A stretch of 64,000 bases of DNA from Paenibacillus periandrae (GTDB lineage: Bacteria > Bacillota > Bacilli > Paenibacillales > NBRC-103111). The translations under genes and the position numbers were made by a program. Positions 52,229 through 61,782 of the stretch are shown here, piece by piece. Within the stretch, counting starts at the first letter, position 1, and each line of letters starts with the position of its first letter. The stretch is from positions 1-64,000 of the forward strand of contig NZ_JAJNMU010000016.1 in NCBI RefSeq assembly GCF_022458865.1. Reading direction: 5' to 3'. Below the pieces are notes generated by a model, which saw only the letters and a list, made by a program, of their open reading frames with translations, did not search any database and was not told the DNA's origin.

Positions 52229-52912
52229 ATGCAACCACTTAAAGGTATTAAAATATTGCTTGTCGATGATGAGCCAAATATTCTGCAATTTCTGGAATTA
52301 GGGTTACAAAATGAAGGCTTTGAAGTAAGGTGCGCCCAAGATGGGATCGCGGCCATTAATATAATTAAACAGTTTCAACCACACGTTGCCATACTTGATG
52401 TCATGATGCCGGGAATGGACGGCTTTGAAGTGTGCCGGATGCTCAAAAAGACCGAGAATGTGGCCGTGATTATGCTGACCGCCAAAGATGAGGTCGACGA
52501 TCGTGTCAAGGGTCTAACGCTTGGGGCTGACGATTATATGGTCAAGCCCTTCAGCTTCGATGAGCTGTTAGCCCGCATTCACGCAAGAATTCGCAATCAA
52601 TTTCCCAACTTATTTGGTGAGGTGGTTATCGGCCCTTTCCGAATTGATGATCGCCGCAAAGAAATTAGTTTGGAGAACCGGGTATTGGAGCTGTCCCCGA
52701 CAGAATACGAGCTGTTAAAATTTCTAGTATTGAATCATGGTCTTGTACTTAGTAAATCAATGATTTTGGAAAAGGTATGGAGTTACGATTTCGGTGGCGA
52801 GGAAAACATTGTTGAGGTGTATATTCGTTCCTTGAGGGATAAGCTTAACGACAAGGATCGCCAATTGATTCGGACTTTACGGGGATCGGGGTATCGGGTG
52901 GATCTTTCATGA
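52229..52912 (+). CDS. OmpR family response regulator
   Basis: 227 aa. Receiver domain with phospho-acceptor Asp54 (VAILDVMMPGMDG), acidic pair at DDEP, and Lys in VKPFSFDEL. C-terminal winged helix Trans_reg_C with LSPTEYELLKFLVLNHGLVLS and VYIRSLRDKL. RBS gaggggg. Overlaps the kinase by ATGA. Its likely sites are the TTCAG arrays upstream, so it should control both its own operon and the divergent ApbE/MacAB operon. Confidence 0.93.
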   Translation: MQPLKGIKILLVDDEPNILQFLELGLQNEGFEVRCAQDGIAAINIIKQFQPHVAILDVMMPGMDGFEVCRMLKKTENVAVIMLTAKDEVDDRVKGLTLGADDYMVKPFSFDELLARIHARIRNQFPNLFGEVVIGPFRIDDRRKEISLENRVLELSPTEYELLKFLVLNHGLVLSKSMILEKVWSYDFGGEENIVEVYIRSLRDKLNDKDRQLIRTLRGSGYRVDLS

Positions 52913-54369
52913 TTGACAAAACCGGATTTAAATGGAAACAATTTTTTGCCCCAAACTCGTTAAAAATCCAGCTATTGTCCCGCTCATTGATTATACTGGC
53001 CGCTCTGCTTGTGCTGATCGGGGTGCTGCAATATGTATTTATGAAAGACATTATATACAGAAATAAAGCGACCAGTGTCCAAAGTCAGATTCTATCGCTG
53101 CCTCGCGACGCCTGGCAGCAAACCGGCAGGACGAACGAGGGTGGCAATGCGCGAGCACCTTTTTTCTTTATGCCGGAAACGTCTATCGCCTATATTGATG
53201 CTGCTGGTAATTACACAGCAATGGCTAGCCGTTCAGGAATAGAAAATGGCCCCCGACTGGATACTCAGGAATATCTCGATGCATTAAAATTCAGGAAAAA
53301 GCCTGAGCTGAACTATCGGGTAATGTTGGATGAGAACGGAGTCGAGTACCTCGTTGTGCTGCAGCCCGTGTTCACCGGTCCGGGTCAAATGAATGGATTA
53401 GTTCAGGTAAGTACGATGACAGGCCCACTCAAGGAATTGCTCATTCGCCAGATGCTTACCTTCTTGCTGCTATCTGCTGCGGCCATGGTGTTTGGTTTGC
53501 TCGGATATTTGCCCTTACTTCGCAAGACGCTGGTGCCGCTGTCCAATATGGGCAACACTGTAGAGCAAATCAATGCAGGAAATTTGGATCATCGCTTTCC
53601 GATTCATCAAGGACAGCTTGAGGTCGATCAGCTGGCCGAATCGTTCAACGGGATGCTGGAGCGATTGGAGGCTTCCTTTCAGGCAGAAAAAGAAACCCAG
53701 GAGCAAATGCATCGTTTTATCGCAGATGCTTCTCATGAGCTTCGTACACCACTGACTTCTATTCATGGTTTTCTGGAGGTGCTGATGCGCGGCGCAGCCA
53801 ACAATCCCGAACAGCTGCACAAAGCTCTCAAAAGCATGCACAGCGAGTCCGCGCGGCTGAATAAATTAGTGAATGATCTGCTGCTCTTGGCTAAGCTCGA
53901 TCGGACTCCGCAAATTTTGCTAAAAGAAGGCTCGTTGGATTTGGTTATTCGGGAAATGGAGCCACAGCTTCATATATTGGCGGGAACGCGCAAGCTTAGC
54001 TTGCGGATTGAGCCTCAGATGATCTGCAAATTCGTGACAGACAATATGAAGCAGGTCATTCTGAATTTATTTCAAAACGCCGTCCAGCACACCGATTCTG
54101 AAACCGGTCATATCGAGATTTCCTTAACCCGCAAAGATAAGGGCGTACTGCTGTCAGTTAACGACAATGGCCCCGGAATTAGCGAAGCTCATCTGCCCTA
54201 TGTATTTGATCGATTTTATCGCAGCGATTCCTCACGGGCACGCCAATATGGAGGTGCGGGGCTCGGTTTATCGATTACTCAATCGATTGTCGAATCCCAT
54301 CATGGCACGATCCATGTCACCTCCAAGTTTGGCCAGGGCTGTTCGTTCCAGGTATGGATTCCTGCATAA
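52909..54369 (+). CDS. Two-component sensor histidine kinase
   Basis: 486 aa. Membrane helices near residues 25-45 and 185-205 flank an extracellular sensor, then a HAMP domain (LVPLSNMGNTVEQINAGNL), HisKA with FIADASHELRTPLTS (phospho-His), N-box QNAVQH, G1 NDNGPGIS, F-box DRFYRSD and G2 GAGLGLSI. It should phosphorylate the response regulator encoded upstream. The neighbouring MacAB-type exporter suggests sensing of an envelope-acting compound. Confidence 0.93.
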   Translation: MIDKTGFKWKQFFAPNSLKIQLLSRSLIILAALLVLIGVLQYVFMKDIIYRNKATSVQSQILSLPRDAWQQTGRTNEGGNARAPFFFMPETSIAYIDAAGNYTAMASRSGIENGPRLDTQEYLDALKFRKKPELNYRVMLDENGVEYLVVLQPVFTGPGQMNGLVQVSTMTGPLKELLIRQMLTFLLLSAAAMVFGLLGYLPLLRKTLVPLSNMGNTVEQINAGNLDHRFPIHQGQLEVDQLAESFNGMLERLEASFQAEKETQEQMHRFIADASHELRTPLTSIHGFLEVLMRGAANNPEQLHKALKSMHSESARLNKLVNDLLLLAKLDRTPQILLKEGSLDLVIREMEPQLHILAGTRKLSLRIEPQMICKFVTDNMKQVILNLFQNAVQHTDSETGHIEISLTRKDKGVLLSVNDNGPGISEAHLPYVFDRFYRSDSSRARQYGGAGLGLSITQSIVESHHGTIHVTSKFGQGCSFQVWIPA

Positions 54370-54542
54370 TTATTGCTTTTTGCTTCAACATCCATTCTAT
54401 GGTTTCGTGAATAGCATGCTCAAGCTTAAATTGTGGAATATAACCGGTCTTTCTTTGCAAATGGCTCATATCGTACTGACGGTGACGAGCATGATGCCTG
54501 GAGTCCGGTTTTTCTTTTAATAACCAGAGCCTTTTTCGTCAT
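54366..54542 (-). pseudogene. NAD-dependent sugar epimerase, remnant with internal deletion
   Basis: On the minus strand a ribosome site (aaggaggc) and ATG 54542 begin MTKKALV, the start of many SDR epimerases. After a few codons the match jumps, in another frame, to DMSHLQRKTGYIPQFKLEHA then IHETIEWML, the typical C-terminal end of such an epimerase. About 250 internal residues are missing. The 3' end runs into the kinase gene. Read by eye. Confidence 0.6.
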
Positions 54543-54579
54543 GGAGCTGCCTCCTTAGTTTTTGTTTGCCAATTTGCAT

Positions 54580-55917
54580 CTATACCTTTCTAAGCACTAA
54601 TGACGAAGCGAGAGCCACCAAGCTGGCTATAAAACCATACATGAATAAGGCATGAAACCCGCTGTATACATCCAAGCCCTTTGTCAAAAAGGCACCCATT
54701 ACCGTCACGCCCACAGCCGTTCCGATATTACGCGAAAACAACTGCATGGAAGTCGAAACTCCTTTTTGATTGGCATCCACCAGCTGCTGGGACCCAATCG
54801 TAGCCACCGTGAAGATTAATCCAAAGGCAAGTCCCTGGACAACCATCGCCGAAAATACGTACCAGAATCCTGTCCCCTGCTTCAATAAAAGCAGCATTAT
54901 TCCTGAACAGATCAGCAGGACGTTGCCGATAATAATGAGCTTCCCATAGCCCCATTTTACTGTCCATTTGCCGCTCGGAACCGCGACGACCATCCATCCA
55001 AACGATACCCCAAGCAGGGCCAAGCCGCTGACAAATAAGCTGTGACCTTCCTCCTGAAGAAATAGCGGCACATAGCTCGAAACGCCAAATAATGCGGCAC
55101 ATGCAAGAAATGAATTCATATTCATTCCCGAAATCGGGCGATTTGCAAGCAAGCTTAAGGGAACAATCGGTGAAGGATGCTGCCGTTCATACAAATAAAA
55201 TCCAAAAAGGATAATGACTCCAGCAGCAGCATAAGCCCATATGTAGTTTTCAACAACGGTTGTGAGCAGAAGCATACTGACTCCGGCAGCAAACAGGACT
55301 GCACCCAAGCTATCCACCTTGGATTTCTTCGGGATGTACACTTCCTTATAAGCTCTGAGCAATATCAATGAAATCAGACATAAGGGAATATTAATATAAA
55401 AAATCCAGCGCCAGGTCGTATACTGTACGAATAATGCCCCAAGCATAGGCGCCAAAATAGCAGATAACGCCCACATGGCCGTGAAAAATGCTTGTATTTT
55501 GCCTCTTTTTTCAGGTGGATACAAGTCTCCCGAAATTATCGAAGGAAACGGCATCATCACACCCGCGCCGATCCCTTGTACCGCACGATACAGTATTAAC
55601 TGTAACATCGTATTAGCGAATCCACACAATAAAGAACCTAACAAGAAAATGATTATTCCTACTGCAAATATCGTTTTGCGTCCGTACAGATCGGATATGC
55701 GTCCTGCTACGGGGGCGACAACTGTTGATACGACCATATACGAGGCAAAGCTCCATGCATACAGCTCAAACCCGCCAAGCTCCTTGGCAATAATTGGCAT
55801 TGTCGTGTTAATAATGGTCGTATCCATAGAAGCGACCAGCATAGCGATAACTACGCTGGCCATAACTGGCAGCTTGCTTTGGGTAGTGACACTTGCGGTT
55901 GATGCGTGTGCAGTCAA
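54580..55917 (-). CDS. MFS transporter, DHA2-like drug exporter
   Basis: 445 aa with twelve or more membrane segments. TVVAPVAGRISDLYGRKTIF is the MFS loop motif, GIGAGVMMPFPSIISGDLYPPEKRGK is antiporter motif C, and TMPIIAKELGG near the start is typical of DHA2/EmrB-QacA relatives. Likely proton-driven efflux. Single gene. Confidence 0.88.
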   Translation of the reverse strand: MTAHASTASVTTQSKLPVMASVVIAMLVASMDTTIINTTMPIIAKELGGFELYAWSFASYMVVSTVVAPVAGRISDLYGRKTIFAVGIIIFLLGSLLCGFANTMLQLILYRAVQGIGAGVMMPFPSIISGDLYPPEKRGKIQAFFTAMWALSAILAPMLGALFVQYTTWRWIFYINIPLCLISLILLRAYKEVYIPKKSKVDSLGAVLFAAGVSMLLLTTVVENYIWAYAAAGVIILFGFYLYERQHPSPIVPLSLLANRPISGMNMNSFLACAALFGVSSYVPLFLQEEGHSLFVSGLALLGVSFGWMVVAVPSGKWTVKWGYGKLIIIGNVLLICSGIMLLLLKQGTGFWYVFSAMVVQGLAFGLIFTVATIGSQQLVDANQKGVSTSMQLFSRNIGTAVGVTVMGAFLTKGLDVYSGFHALFMYGFIASLVALASSLVLRKV

Positions 55918-55966
55918 TAGTTAATCCTCCCTGTATTTCCTCTTCCACGTTCATCGTATTCAGATT

Positions 55967-56362
55967 TTAAATTTCAATTCCATTTAAACCCGCATATTTG
56001 GTAATCGCTTTAAGCAGATCGTTCACAATAGGCAATATAAATTGAGCATTTCCCAATTGAAATATACCGCTGCGATTATGCACATAAGCCTGACTCACAT
56101 GAAACCGATAATGCGGTATGCCATTAGACATCGTGATGATCTCATTACCCGAGGAACGCCGATTATGAAAAGTGATCTTCTTGCTCTCGAAAGTATCAAA
56201 CGGAACAATACTTGTAATGTGCGCAAGCTTGAAATAATAGTTAACATGAGGCTTTTGGTATACCAGCTCCTCGGTGGACACGGTAATACCAAAATCTCTT
56301 TTTTTGTGCGAAATTTTCAAATCACCCTGCAAGGACTTGATCTGGATAAAATCGTTATTCAT
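55967..56362 (-). CDS. Hypothetical protein
   Basis: 131 aa from ATG 56362, after tgaggaggtacttatc; the open frame continues to 56506 but lacks a good start. Mixed alpha/beta, soluble, with no known family. The phrase IVPFDTFESKKITFHNRRSSGNE looks like a PH-like or Bacterial-PH beta barrel, but I cannot confirm it. Confidence 0.55.
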   Translation of the reverse strand: MNNDFIQIKSLQGDLKISHKKRDFGITVSTEELVYQKPHVNYYFKLAHITSIVPFDTFESKKITFHNRRSSGNEIITMSNGIPHYRFHVSQAYVHNRSGIFQLGNAQFILPIVNDLLKAITKYAGLNGIEI

Positions 56363-56575
56363 GATAAGTACCTCCTCAATGCCCAAAACCGTATGATGGG
56401 ATAATTGGTTATGACAAGTATAAAATGCGTTTGCCAAAGAGCATACCACAATCCTTGCTTGTACGCTATAGAACTGAGCTAACCTTCCTTTAGCTCTCGT
56501 CTTCATTATCTGTTTATGATAGAATAACGGGATTAACTCTTAAACCAAGCGTCCACGCAGGAGGATTACTTATTT

Positions 56576-57217
56576 ATGCTTATCATCGGAATTGCAGGCG
56601 GTACCGGATCGGGCAAAACGACCGTAGCCCGCTCCGTCATCGACAAGCTCGGCAGTGAACAAATTACTTTCATTTCCCAGGACAATTATTATTGCGACCA
56701 TAGCGAATTACCATTGGCTGAACGCGAATTGATCAACTATGATCATCCTTTTGCTTTTGATAACGAGCTGCTGCTCCAGCAAATAAAGTTGCTAAAGCTT
56801 AACCAAATTGTGCATTCCCCCACCTATGATTTTGCCCATCATGCACGCTCTGAGCAAACGATTGAGCTGCTTCCGAATCCAATCGTTATTATAGAAGGAC
56901 TGCATGTCTTATCGGACGAGCTGTTACGTGGTATTCTCGATATCAAGGTGTTTGTGGATACAGATCCGGACGTACGTATTCTCCGTCGCGTCCTGCGGGA
57001 TATTCAAGAACGCGGCCGCAGCATTCAATCCGTTTATAATCAATATTTGTCCACCGTAAAACCGATGCATGAAGCATTTATCGAACCCTCCAAAAAATAT
57101 GCCGACATCATCATACCCGAGGGTGGGCACAACGAAGTCGGCATCAGCCTGCTTACGGTTCTGACGGAGAAATACTTGCAGCCGCCGCTTGCTTCACTTC
57201 ATCCCAATGAAGGATAA
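56576..57217 (+). CDS. udk: Uridine kinase
   Basis: 213 aa. Phosphorylates uridine and cytidine in pyrimidine salvage. P-loop GGTGSGKTT, ISQDNYYCDHSELP (substrate site), NYDHPFAFD, PTYDFAHH and VIIEGLHVL are all family hallmarks. RBS gcaggaggat. Its 3' end overlaps the converging ORF 57153-57479 by 65 bp. Confidence 0.92.
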   Translation: MLIIGIAGGTGSGKTTVARSVIDKLGSEQITFISQDNYYCDHSELPLAERELINYDHPFAFDNELLLQQIKLLKLNQIVHSPTYDFAHHARSEQTIELLPNPIVIIEGLHVLSDELLRGILDIKVFVDTDPDVRILRRVLRDIQERGRSIQSVYNQYLSTVKPMHEAFIEPSKKYADIIIPEGGHNEVGISLLTVLTEKYLQPPLASLHPNEG

Positions 57218-57479
57218 AACGCGAATCATTTTTGAGCTTCACATTGCACAGCTTCAACTGATTTTCGGTTAGCTCCAGCAGTTCCCATGAAGCAGGCTCA
57301 GCGACACCCTGCAGGTTCAAAAAATCATGGTAGCCCAACTGGGCAGCTTCTTCATCATCCCAATACTTGGTTCCATAATAAGGCAGCCTATAGCCGTTAA
57401 CCAGCATACAGGTATACAGCTTTGATGTAATTGCATGCTTCATCACATAAGGCAACCTGATCTCCTCCATTTTCCACAA
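57153..57479 (-). CDS. Hypothetical protein, convergent with udk
   Basis: 108 aa (or 105 from M4, ATG 57470). The sequence MKHAITSKLYTCMLVNGYRLPYYG is well-behaved and coding-like. The C-terminal ~21 codons overlap udk on the opposite strand, which is uncommon, so the real 3' end may be shorter. Family unknown. Confidence 0.45.
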   Translation of the reverse strand: MWKMEEIRLPYVMKHAITSKLYTCMLVNGYRLPYYGTKYWDDEEAAQLGYHDFLNLQGVAEPASWELLELTENQLKLCNVKLKNDSRFILHWDEVKQAAAASISPSEP

Positions 57480-57481
57480 AC

Positions 57482-57517
57482 AAAAGGCATTTTTCTCTTT
57501 CGGAGAGAATGCCTTTT
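57482..57517 (-). terminator. Intrinsic terminator-like hairpin
   Basis: aaaaggcat (57482-57490) pairs with atgcctttt (57509-57517), extended by ttctc/gagag inside. It follows the oxidoreductase gene on the minus strand. Confidence 0.7.
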
Positions 57518-57529
57518 GCCTCTACGAGG

Positions 57530-59848
57530 TTACAGATACGGGCTTTCATGCTTAGCCTTCAGCATACTCCAGCGCCGCTCCACTTCCCTCTCGAATTCTT
57601 TATAGGAATCCTCGTACTCGGGTTTAGTCATATGCTTCGTTTTACCCATGGTAGTGAGCCACTCTGACAAAGGAATCTTTTTGCTCTTATCCTCCGGATT
57701 GTATGTTATCGTTGTGACCCCATGCTCCACCTCATACAGCGGGAAGAAACAAGAATCTACTGCCGCGCCAACAATATTGGATCCATTCTCGTCTTCAGAC
57801 AACCAATTTAATGGACAAGCGATCAAAATCTTGCCGTACACCAATCCTTCATTTTGGGCATACCACTGGGCCTTGGCGCCTTTACGAACCAAATCCTGTG
57901 AAAATGCCTCCGAGCCTGTAAATACATAAGGAATGTGGGTTGCTGCCATAATTTGTGCAGTATCCTTGTGATGGAATACCTTACCACCCTGCTTGGAGCC
58001 TACATTGGAGGTCGATGTACGATGGCCCATGGGTGTGGAATAGGACAGCTGGGCACCTGTATTCATGTACCCTTCATTATCGTACTCCAGAATGATCATT
58101 TTATGATTTCGCAGCGCCGCACCAATGGCTGGCCCCATCCCGATATCCATACCACCGTCTCCAGTGATCATCACGAACGTGAAATCGGCAGGCAGATTGT
58201 ATGCATCCAGCTCACCGCGGCGTTTGCGCTCCCAGAACATTTCAACGACACCGGACATGGTAGCTGCACCATTTTGGAACAGATTGTGAATATAGGTCGC
58301 TTTATGTGACGAATACGGATACCCTGTTGTCACTACCATCGCACAGCCTGTGTGGAACAACGCTACGATATCGCCTTCGATCCCCTTGAAGAACAATTCA
58401 AGACCTGAGAAAATACCGCAGCCCGGACAAGCGCCATGCCCCGGAGCAATTCGTTTTGGCTTCTTCGTTAGAGCACGCAAAGGCGGAATGCGAACATTCA
58501 GCTTCTTCGTCTCTTCATCCTGCTTGACCGTGATCAGCCCTGTATTTAAATCTTCGTATTTCATCGGGTTTAGAACACGTTTCATAGTCCGATTCGGATC
58601 CCCTACCGAATGACCGTAATAATCGAACGGTACTTCTACTTTGCCTTTTTCCACCGCGTCTATAGCGAACTGGAATAAGGCATGACCGTCCTCATTATAA
58701 AAATCCTTGCCACCCAGACCATAAATACGGCTAATAACCATCGTATCATGATTGCCGAGCGTGAACAGCGCAGCCTTGATTTCATTGACCATATTGCCGC
58801 CATGACCACCATAAGAATCAGCACGGTCGCCTACGGTGACTGCCTTCACATTTTTCAAGGCTTCCGCGATCGCCTTTTGCGGGAATGGACGAATCAAATT
58901 GGGAGCAATGGAACCCGCTTTAATGCCCTGAGCACGGAGCTGATCCACTACGTCCTTAATAATTTCCGATGCTGAATTCATCAGGAACACAGCAACCTCC
59001 GCATCCTCCATACAATACAAGTCAAGAACCGGATAATCGCGTCCTGTCAGCTCCGCATATTCAGTACGAATTCGGTCAAAGACTTGCTCCGCCCTGTACA
59101 TCGCCATGGACTGCTGGTAGCAGTTATTGATATAGTCGGGTTCATTCATGTAAGGCCCGACAGTAATCGGGTTGTTGCGGTCTAACGTATCGGCAAAGCC
59201 CACTGGCGGCTGTTCTCCAATAAAAGCCTGTACATCCTCGCGTTTGGCAAACGTTTGTACCCGACGTTTTTGATGCGAGGTGAAGTACCCATCGGACGCA
59301 ACAATGACAGGCAAGCGGACTTCAGCATCCTCAGCCAGCTTGAGTGCCATAATATTCATATCATACACAGCCTGTGGATCACGGCACATCACAATAGGCC
59401 AGCCGGTATTCAAAGCATAATATAAATCGGAGTGGTCTCCGTGAATATTCAAAGGTCCGGATACGGAGCGGCAGACTAGGTTCATGACCATCGGAAAACG
59501 GGTTCCCGATTGCACCGGCATTTGCTCCAGCATGTACAAGTACCCATTCGCACTTGTCGCATTAAATACACGACCGCCGGCTGTGGACGCTCCATAGCAA
59601 ATTCCTGCTGAACCGTGCTCGCCATCTGCCGGGATCAGCTTGATATCGTGCTGTCCATTTGCCTTCATCATATCAAGAAATTGAGCAACCTCTGTGGAAG
59701 GCGAGATCGGAAAATATCCCATAATGTGATAATTGATTTGGTGCGCGGCGTATGCCGCCATTTCATTACCGGATTCATATACGATCCGCTGCTCCACCGT
59801 ACCCTGAGGAATCTCTTTATTAATCTCAATTGCCACTTGGTTCTCCAC
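57530..59848 (-). CDS. 2-oxoacid:ferredoxin oxidoreductase, fused alpha-beta subunit
   Basis: 772 aa read from GTG 59848; GTG 59836 is better spaced from ggtggag. Residues ~20-420 are alpha-type PFOR domains (MGYFPISPSTEVAQFL, DGEHGSAGICYGAS). Residues ~440-770 are the beta, TPP-binding part: CPGCGIFSGLEL, then GDGGMDIGMGPAIG with NEGYMNTG for Mg-TPP. Converts a 2-oxoacid and CoA to acyl-CoA, CO2 and reduced ferredoxin. Resembles 2-oxoisovalerate (Vor) and pyruvate enzymes; the substrate cannot be read. The fusion of alpha and beta is a notable layout. Confidence 0.88.
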   Translation of the reverse strand: MENQVAIEINKEIPQGTVEQRIVYESGNEMAAYAAHQINYHIMGYFPISPSTEVAQFLDMMKANGQHDIKLIPADGEHGSAGICYGASTAGGRVFNATSANGYLYMLEQMPVQSGTRFPMVMNLVCRSVSGPLNIHGDHSDLYYALNTGWPIVMCRDPQAVYDMNIMALKLAEDAEVRLPVIVASDGYFTSHQKRRVQTFAKREDVQAFIGEQPPVGFADTLDRNNPITVGPYMNEPDYINNCYQQSMAMYRAEQVFDRIRTEYAELTGRDYPVLDLYCMEDAEVAVFLMNSASEIIKDVVDQLRAQGIKAGSIAPNLIRPFPQKAIAEALKNVKAVTVGDRADSYGGHGGNMVNEIKAALFTLGNHDTMVISRIYGLGGKDFYNEDGHALFQFAIDAVEKGKVEVPFDYYGHSVGDPNRTMKRVLNPMKYEDLNTGLITVKQDEETKKLNVRIPPLRALTKKPKRIAPGHGACPGCGIFSGLELFFKGIEGDIVALFHTGCAMVVTTGYPYSSHKATYIHNLFQNGAATMSGVVEMFWERKRRGELDAYNLPADFTFVMITGDGGMDIGMGPAIGAALRNHKMIILEYDNEGYMNTGAQLSYSTPMGHRTSTSNVGSKQGGKVFHHKDTAQIMAATHIPYVFTGSEAFSQDLVRKGAKAQWYAQNEGLVYGKILIACPLNWLSEDENGSNIVGAAVDSCFFPLYEVEHGVTTITYNPEDKSKKIPLSEWLTTMGKTKHMTKPEYEDSYKEFEREVERRWSMLKAKHESPYL

Positions 59849-59893
59849 CCTTCAATTTACATGTAATGGATTATGATATGCGATTTACACGAA

Positions 59894-60901
59894 TCAGGTT
59901 GCAGCCAAATCGAACCGATGAGGAACGCGATGCTCATCTGCATAGCCATCAGCTTCCCTGGCACTGGAAAGTGCCTCCGTTGGACAGGCCTGTACACATT
60001 TCAAGCAGCCCTTGCAGTATTGGTAATCAATTCCCTGGAGGAACATTTGCGGCCTGCCCTTTTTATCTGCTTGCTCATCCCACACAAAGCAAAAATCAGG
60101 ACAGACCGTGTCACAGGCTGCACAGTGAATACATTTATCATCCTCAAAATGCGGCATCATGCCTGCCCGCGATATACTCAGATCCTTTAATATACTATTA
60201 CCGGGATTCGTAATGACACCACCCATAGCCTGTGTCCCGTATCCAAGAACAGGGGTATCCTGCCTAATATATGAAGGCATCTGATCCCCATCAGCCAGCT
60301 CAAAGGTTTGAAATACGACTTCGTTGTAACCCCTTTCAAATGTGTTTAATGCCGGCTGTACAGCTAACGGGTATTTCTTCTCCAACGATTTGCGAATAAC
60401 ATTTTTCATCGTATCGGGATTGAGAAACGGACACAACCGGAATAACGCACCCAGCATCGCCATATTAACCCGATTTTTCTCCTCTAGAGAAATGCCAATC
60501 GCATCAATAACAGCGATCGTTCCGCCCTTCATATTCATCTTGGCCTTCAGCTCTTCCGGAGTTTTCGTCGAATTAACCAGCACCAGTGTATCTTCATAGA
60601 TGCCACTAATTACATTGATCGTTTTCGACAAAGATTCATGAAATACGCCGACAACATGCGGCCGCTCCACGGGCGAGGTATCCCGAATATTCGTGTTGAT
60701 ATCGCAAAACCGGATATGCGCCTTGACCGCAGAGCCCTTCTTCTCCGAACCATAAGAGGAAAAGCTGACACCGTTCAAGCCGGCACCCACCACACCAGCC
60801 TCTGCCAGCATTTTGCCAGCCAGATTAGCTCCGAGTCCTCCAATTGATTCCAATCTGATTTCAAAAAAACCCAGTTCATTTGTTCTTGGTAGCGTAACCA
60901 T
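59894..60901 (-). CDS. 2-oxoacid:ferredoxin oxidoreductase, fused gamma-delta subunit
   Basis: 335 aa, RBS aaaggggtc. The N-terminal ~190 aa are the gamma domain (EIRLESIGGLGANLAGKML); the C-terminal part is a two-[4Fe-4S] ferredoxin, CIHCAACDTVC and CKGCLKCVQAC. It passes electrons from the alpha-beta protein to ferredoxin. Gene order gamma-delta then alpha-beta, 45 bp apart, one transcript. Confidence 0.88.
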   Translation of the reverse strand: MVTLPRTNELGFFEIRLESIGGLGANLAGKMLAEAGVVGAGLNGVSFSSYGSEKKGSAVKAHIRFCDINTNIRDTSPVERPHVVGVFHESLSKTINVISGIYEDTLVLVNSTKTPEELKAKMNMKGGTIAVIDAIGISLEEKNRVNMAMLGALFRLCPFLNPDTMKNVIRKSLEKKYPLAVQPALNTFERGYNEVVFQTFELADGDQMPSYIRQDTPVLGYGTQAMGGVITNPGNSILKDLSISRAGMMPHFEDDKCIHCAACDTVCPDFCFVWDEQADKKGRPQMFLQGIDYQYCKGCLKCVQACPTEALSSAREADGYADEHRVPHRFDLAAT

Positions 60902-61006
60902 TGCAAGACCCCTTTCGAGAATAAACTGAAAAATAGATTAGTTTTCTAAATACTATTTATATTCTGAATAGATCGACAAATTCCTCTATTGCAAAAATAT
61001 TTTTAT

Positions 61007-61047
61007 AAAAAAAGGCCATCTCCAAAGTCAAAGACTTGAGAATGGCC
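61007..61047 (-). terminator. Intrinsic terminator of the Nudix gene
   Basis: ggccat (61014-61019) pairs with atggcc (61042-61047), with further pairing inside; on the minus strand seven T follow. It lies just after the Nudix stop. Confidence 0.8.
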
Positions 61048-61056
61048 TGTCCCGCC

Positions 61057-61620
61057 TTACAAAACCCTAAAAAACCCGTTGCCATTTGTCGGCACAATCG
61101 GCTCTCGATCATGCTGCAAGCCAGCTCCGTTACCGCGCAATGCTGCATCGATCAGCCATTGTGTGAAGCTTGCCACCTTCATCGACTGCATTTCTTCCAT
61201 TGAATAGAATCCGGCACTATCCACTTCGACACCATCGGGTATAGGCTCTCCGCTTATATAATCCATTTCAAAAGCCACATACAAATTATGTACGGAAGCA
61301 CGCGGCTGGTCACGCAGGGCAATAATTCCTTTAACGCTCGTTTGGACTCCACACTCCTCCAGTACCTCACGGATTACCGTTTCCTCAATAGGCTCCAGCT
61401 GCTCGATATAACCACCAGGATTAGTCCAATTCCCTTTGCCAGGCTCTTGCGCCCTGCGAACAAGCAGCACTTTATCGTCTTTTATAACAAGGGCTCCAAC
61501 CCCGATACTGTAAGATCCCCAATGAACTGCGCTGCAGCTCGTACATGCACGACGTTCTACGCCATCTACAGTCCGCATTTCCATAGGCTGGCCGCATTCC
61601 ACACAAAAATTAATCGCCAT
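61057..61620 (-). CDS. Nudix hydrolase with N-terminal zinc ribbon
   Basis: 187 aa from ATG 61620 after gagaggtggaaga; the open frame starts at 61665. The first 30 residues are a zinc ribbon with CVEC and CTSC. The Nudix box is GGYIEQLEPIEETVI then REVLEECG, matching GX5EX7REUXEEXGU. It hydrolyses a nucleoside-diphosphate-linked compound, substrate unknown; the NudC group also has a zinc ribbon but the SQPWPFPxS motif is absent. Confidence 0.85.
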   Translation of the reverse strand: MAINFCVECGQPMEMRTVDGVERRACTSCSAVHWGSYSIGVGALVIKDDKVLLVRRAQEPGKGNWTNPGGYIEQLEPIEETVIREVLEECGVQTSVKGIIALRDQPRASVHNLYVAFEMDYISGEPIPDGVEVDSAGFYSMEEMQSMKVASFTQWLIDAALRGNGAGLQHDREPIVPTNGNGFFRVL

Positions 61621-61750
61621 TCGATTCTTCCACCTCTCCAGATGCATCCAGTATGTATGCGCCAATTACGGCAGCTATTCGTTATCATAGCTTGTTTGCA
61701 GCTATCTTTCCAGACCCATTTTGCTTGTGAGCTGCTGTATATGTCTATCG

Positions 61751-61782
61751 AAAAAATAAAGCCGTTCAACGCTTTATTTTTT
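61751..61782. terminator. Bidirectional intrinsic terminator
   Basis: Twelve perfect base pairs, aaaaaataaagc (61751-61762) with gctttatttttt (61771-61782). It overlaps the stop codon of the phosphodiester glycosidase gene at its right arm. Confidence 0.8.

Noticed and set aside
54424-54436. Third copy of the ttaaattgtgg repeat
   Set aside because: Only ~12 bp match and it falls in a segment that translates as part of the epimerase remnant, so it is likely chance.
60957-61148. 63-codon minus-strand ORF between the oxidoreductase and Nudix genes
   Set aside because: It overlaps the Nudix 3' end and its terminator, and has no coding character.
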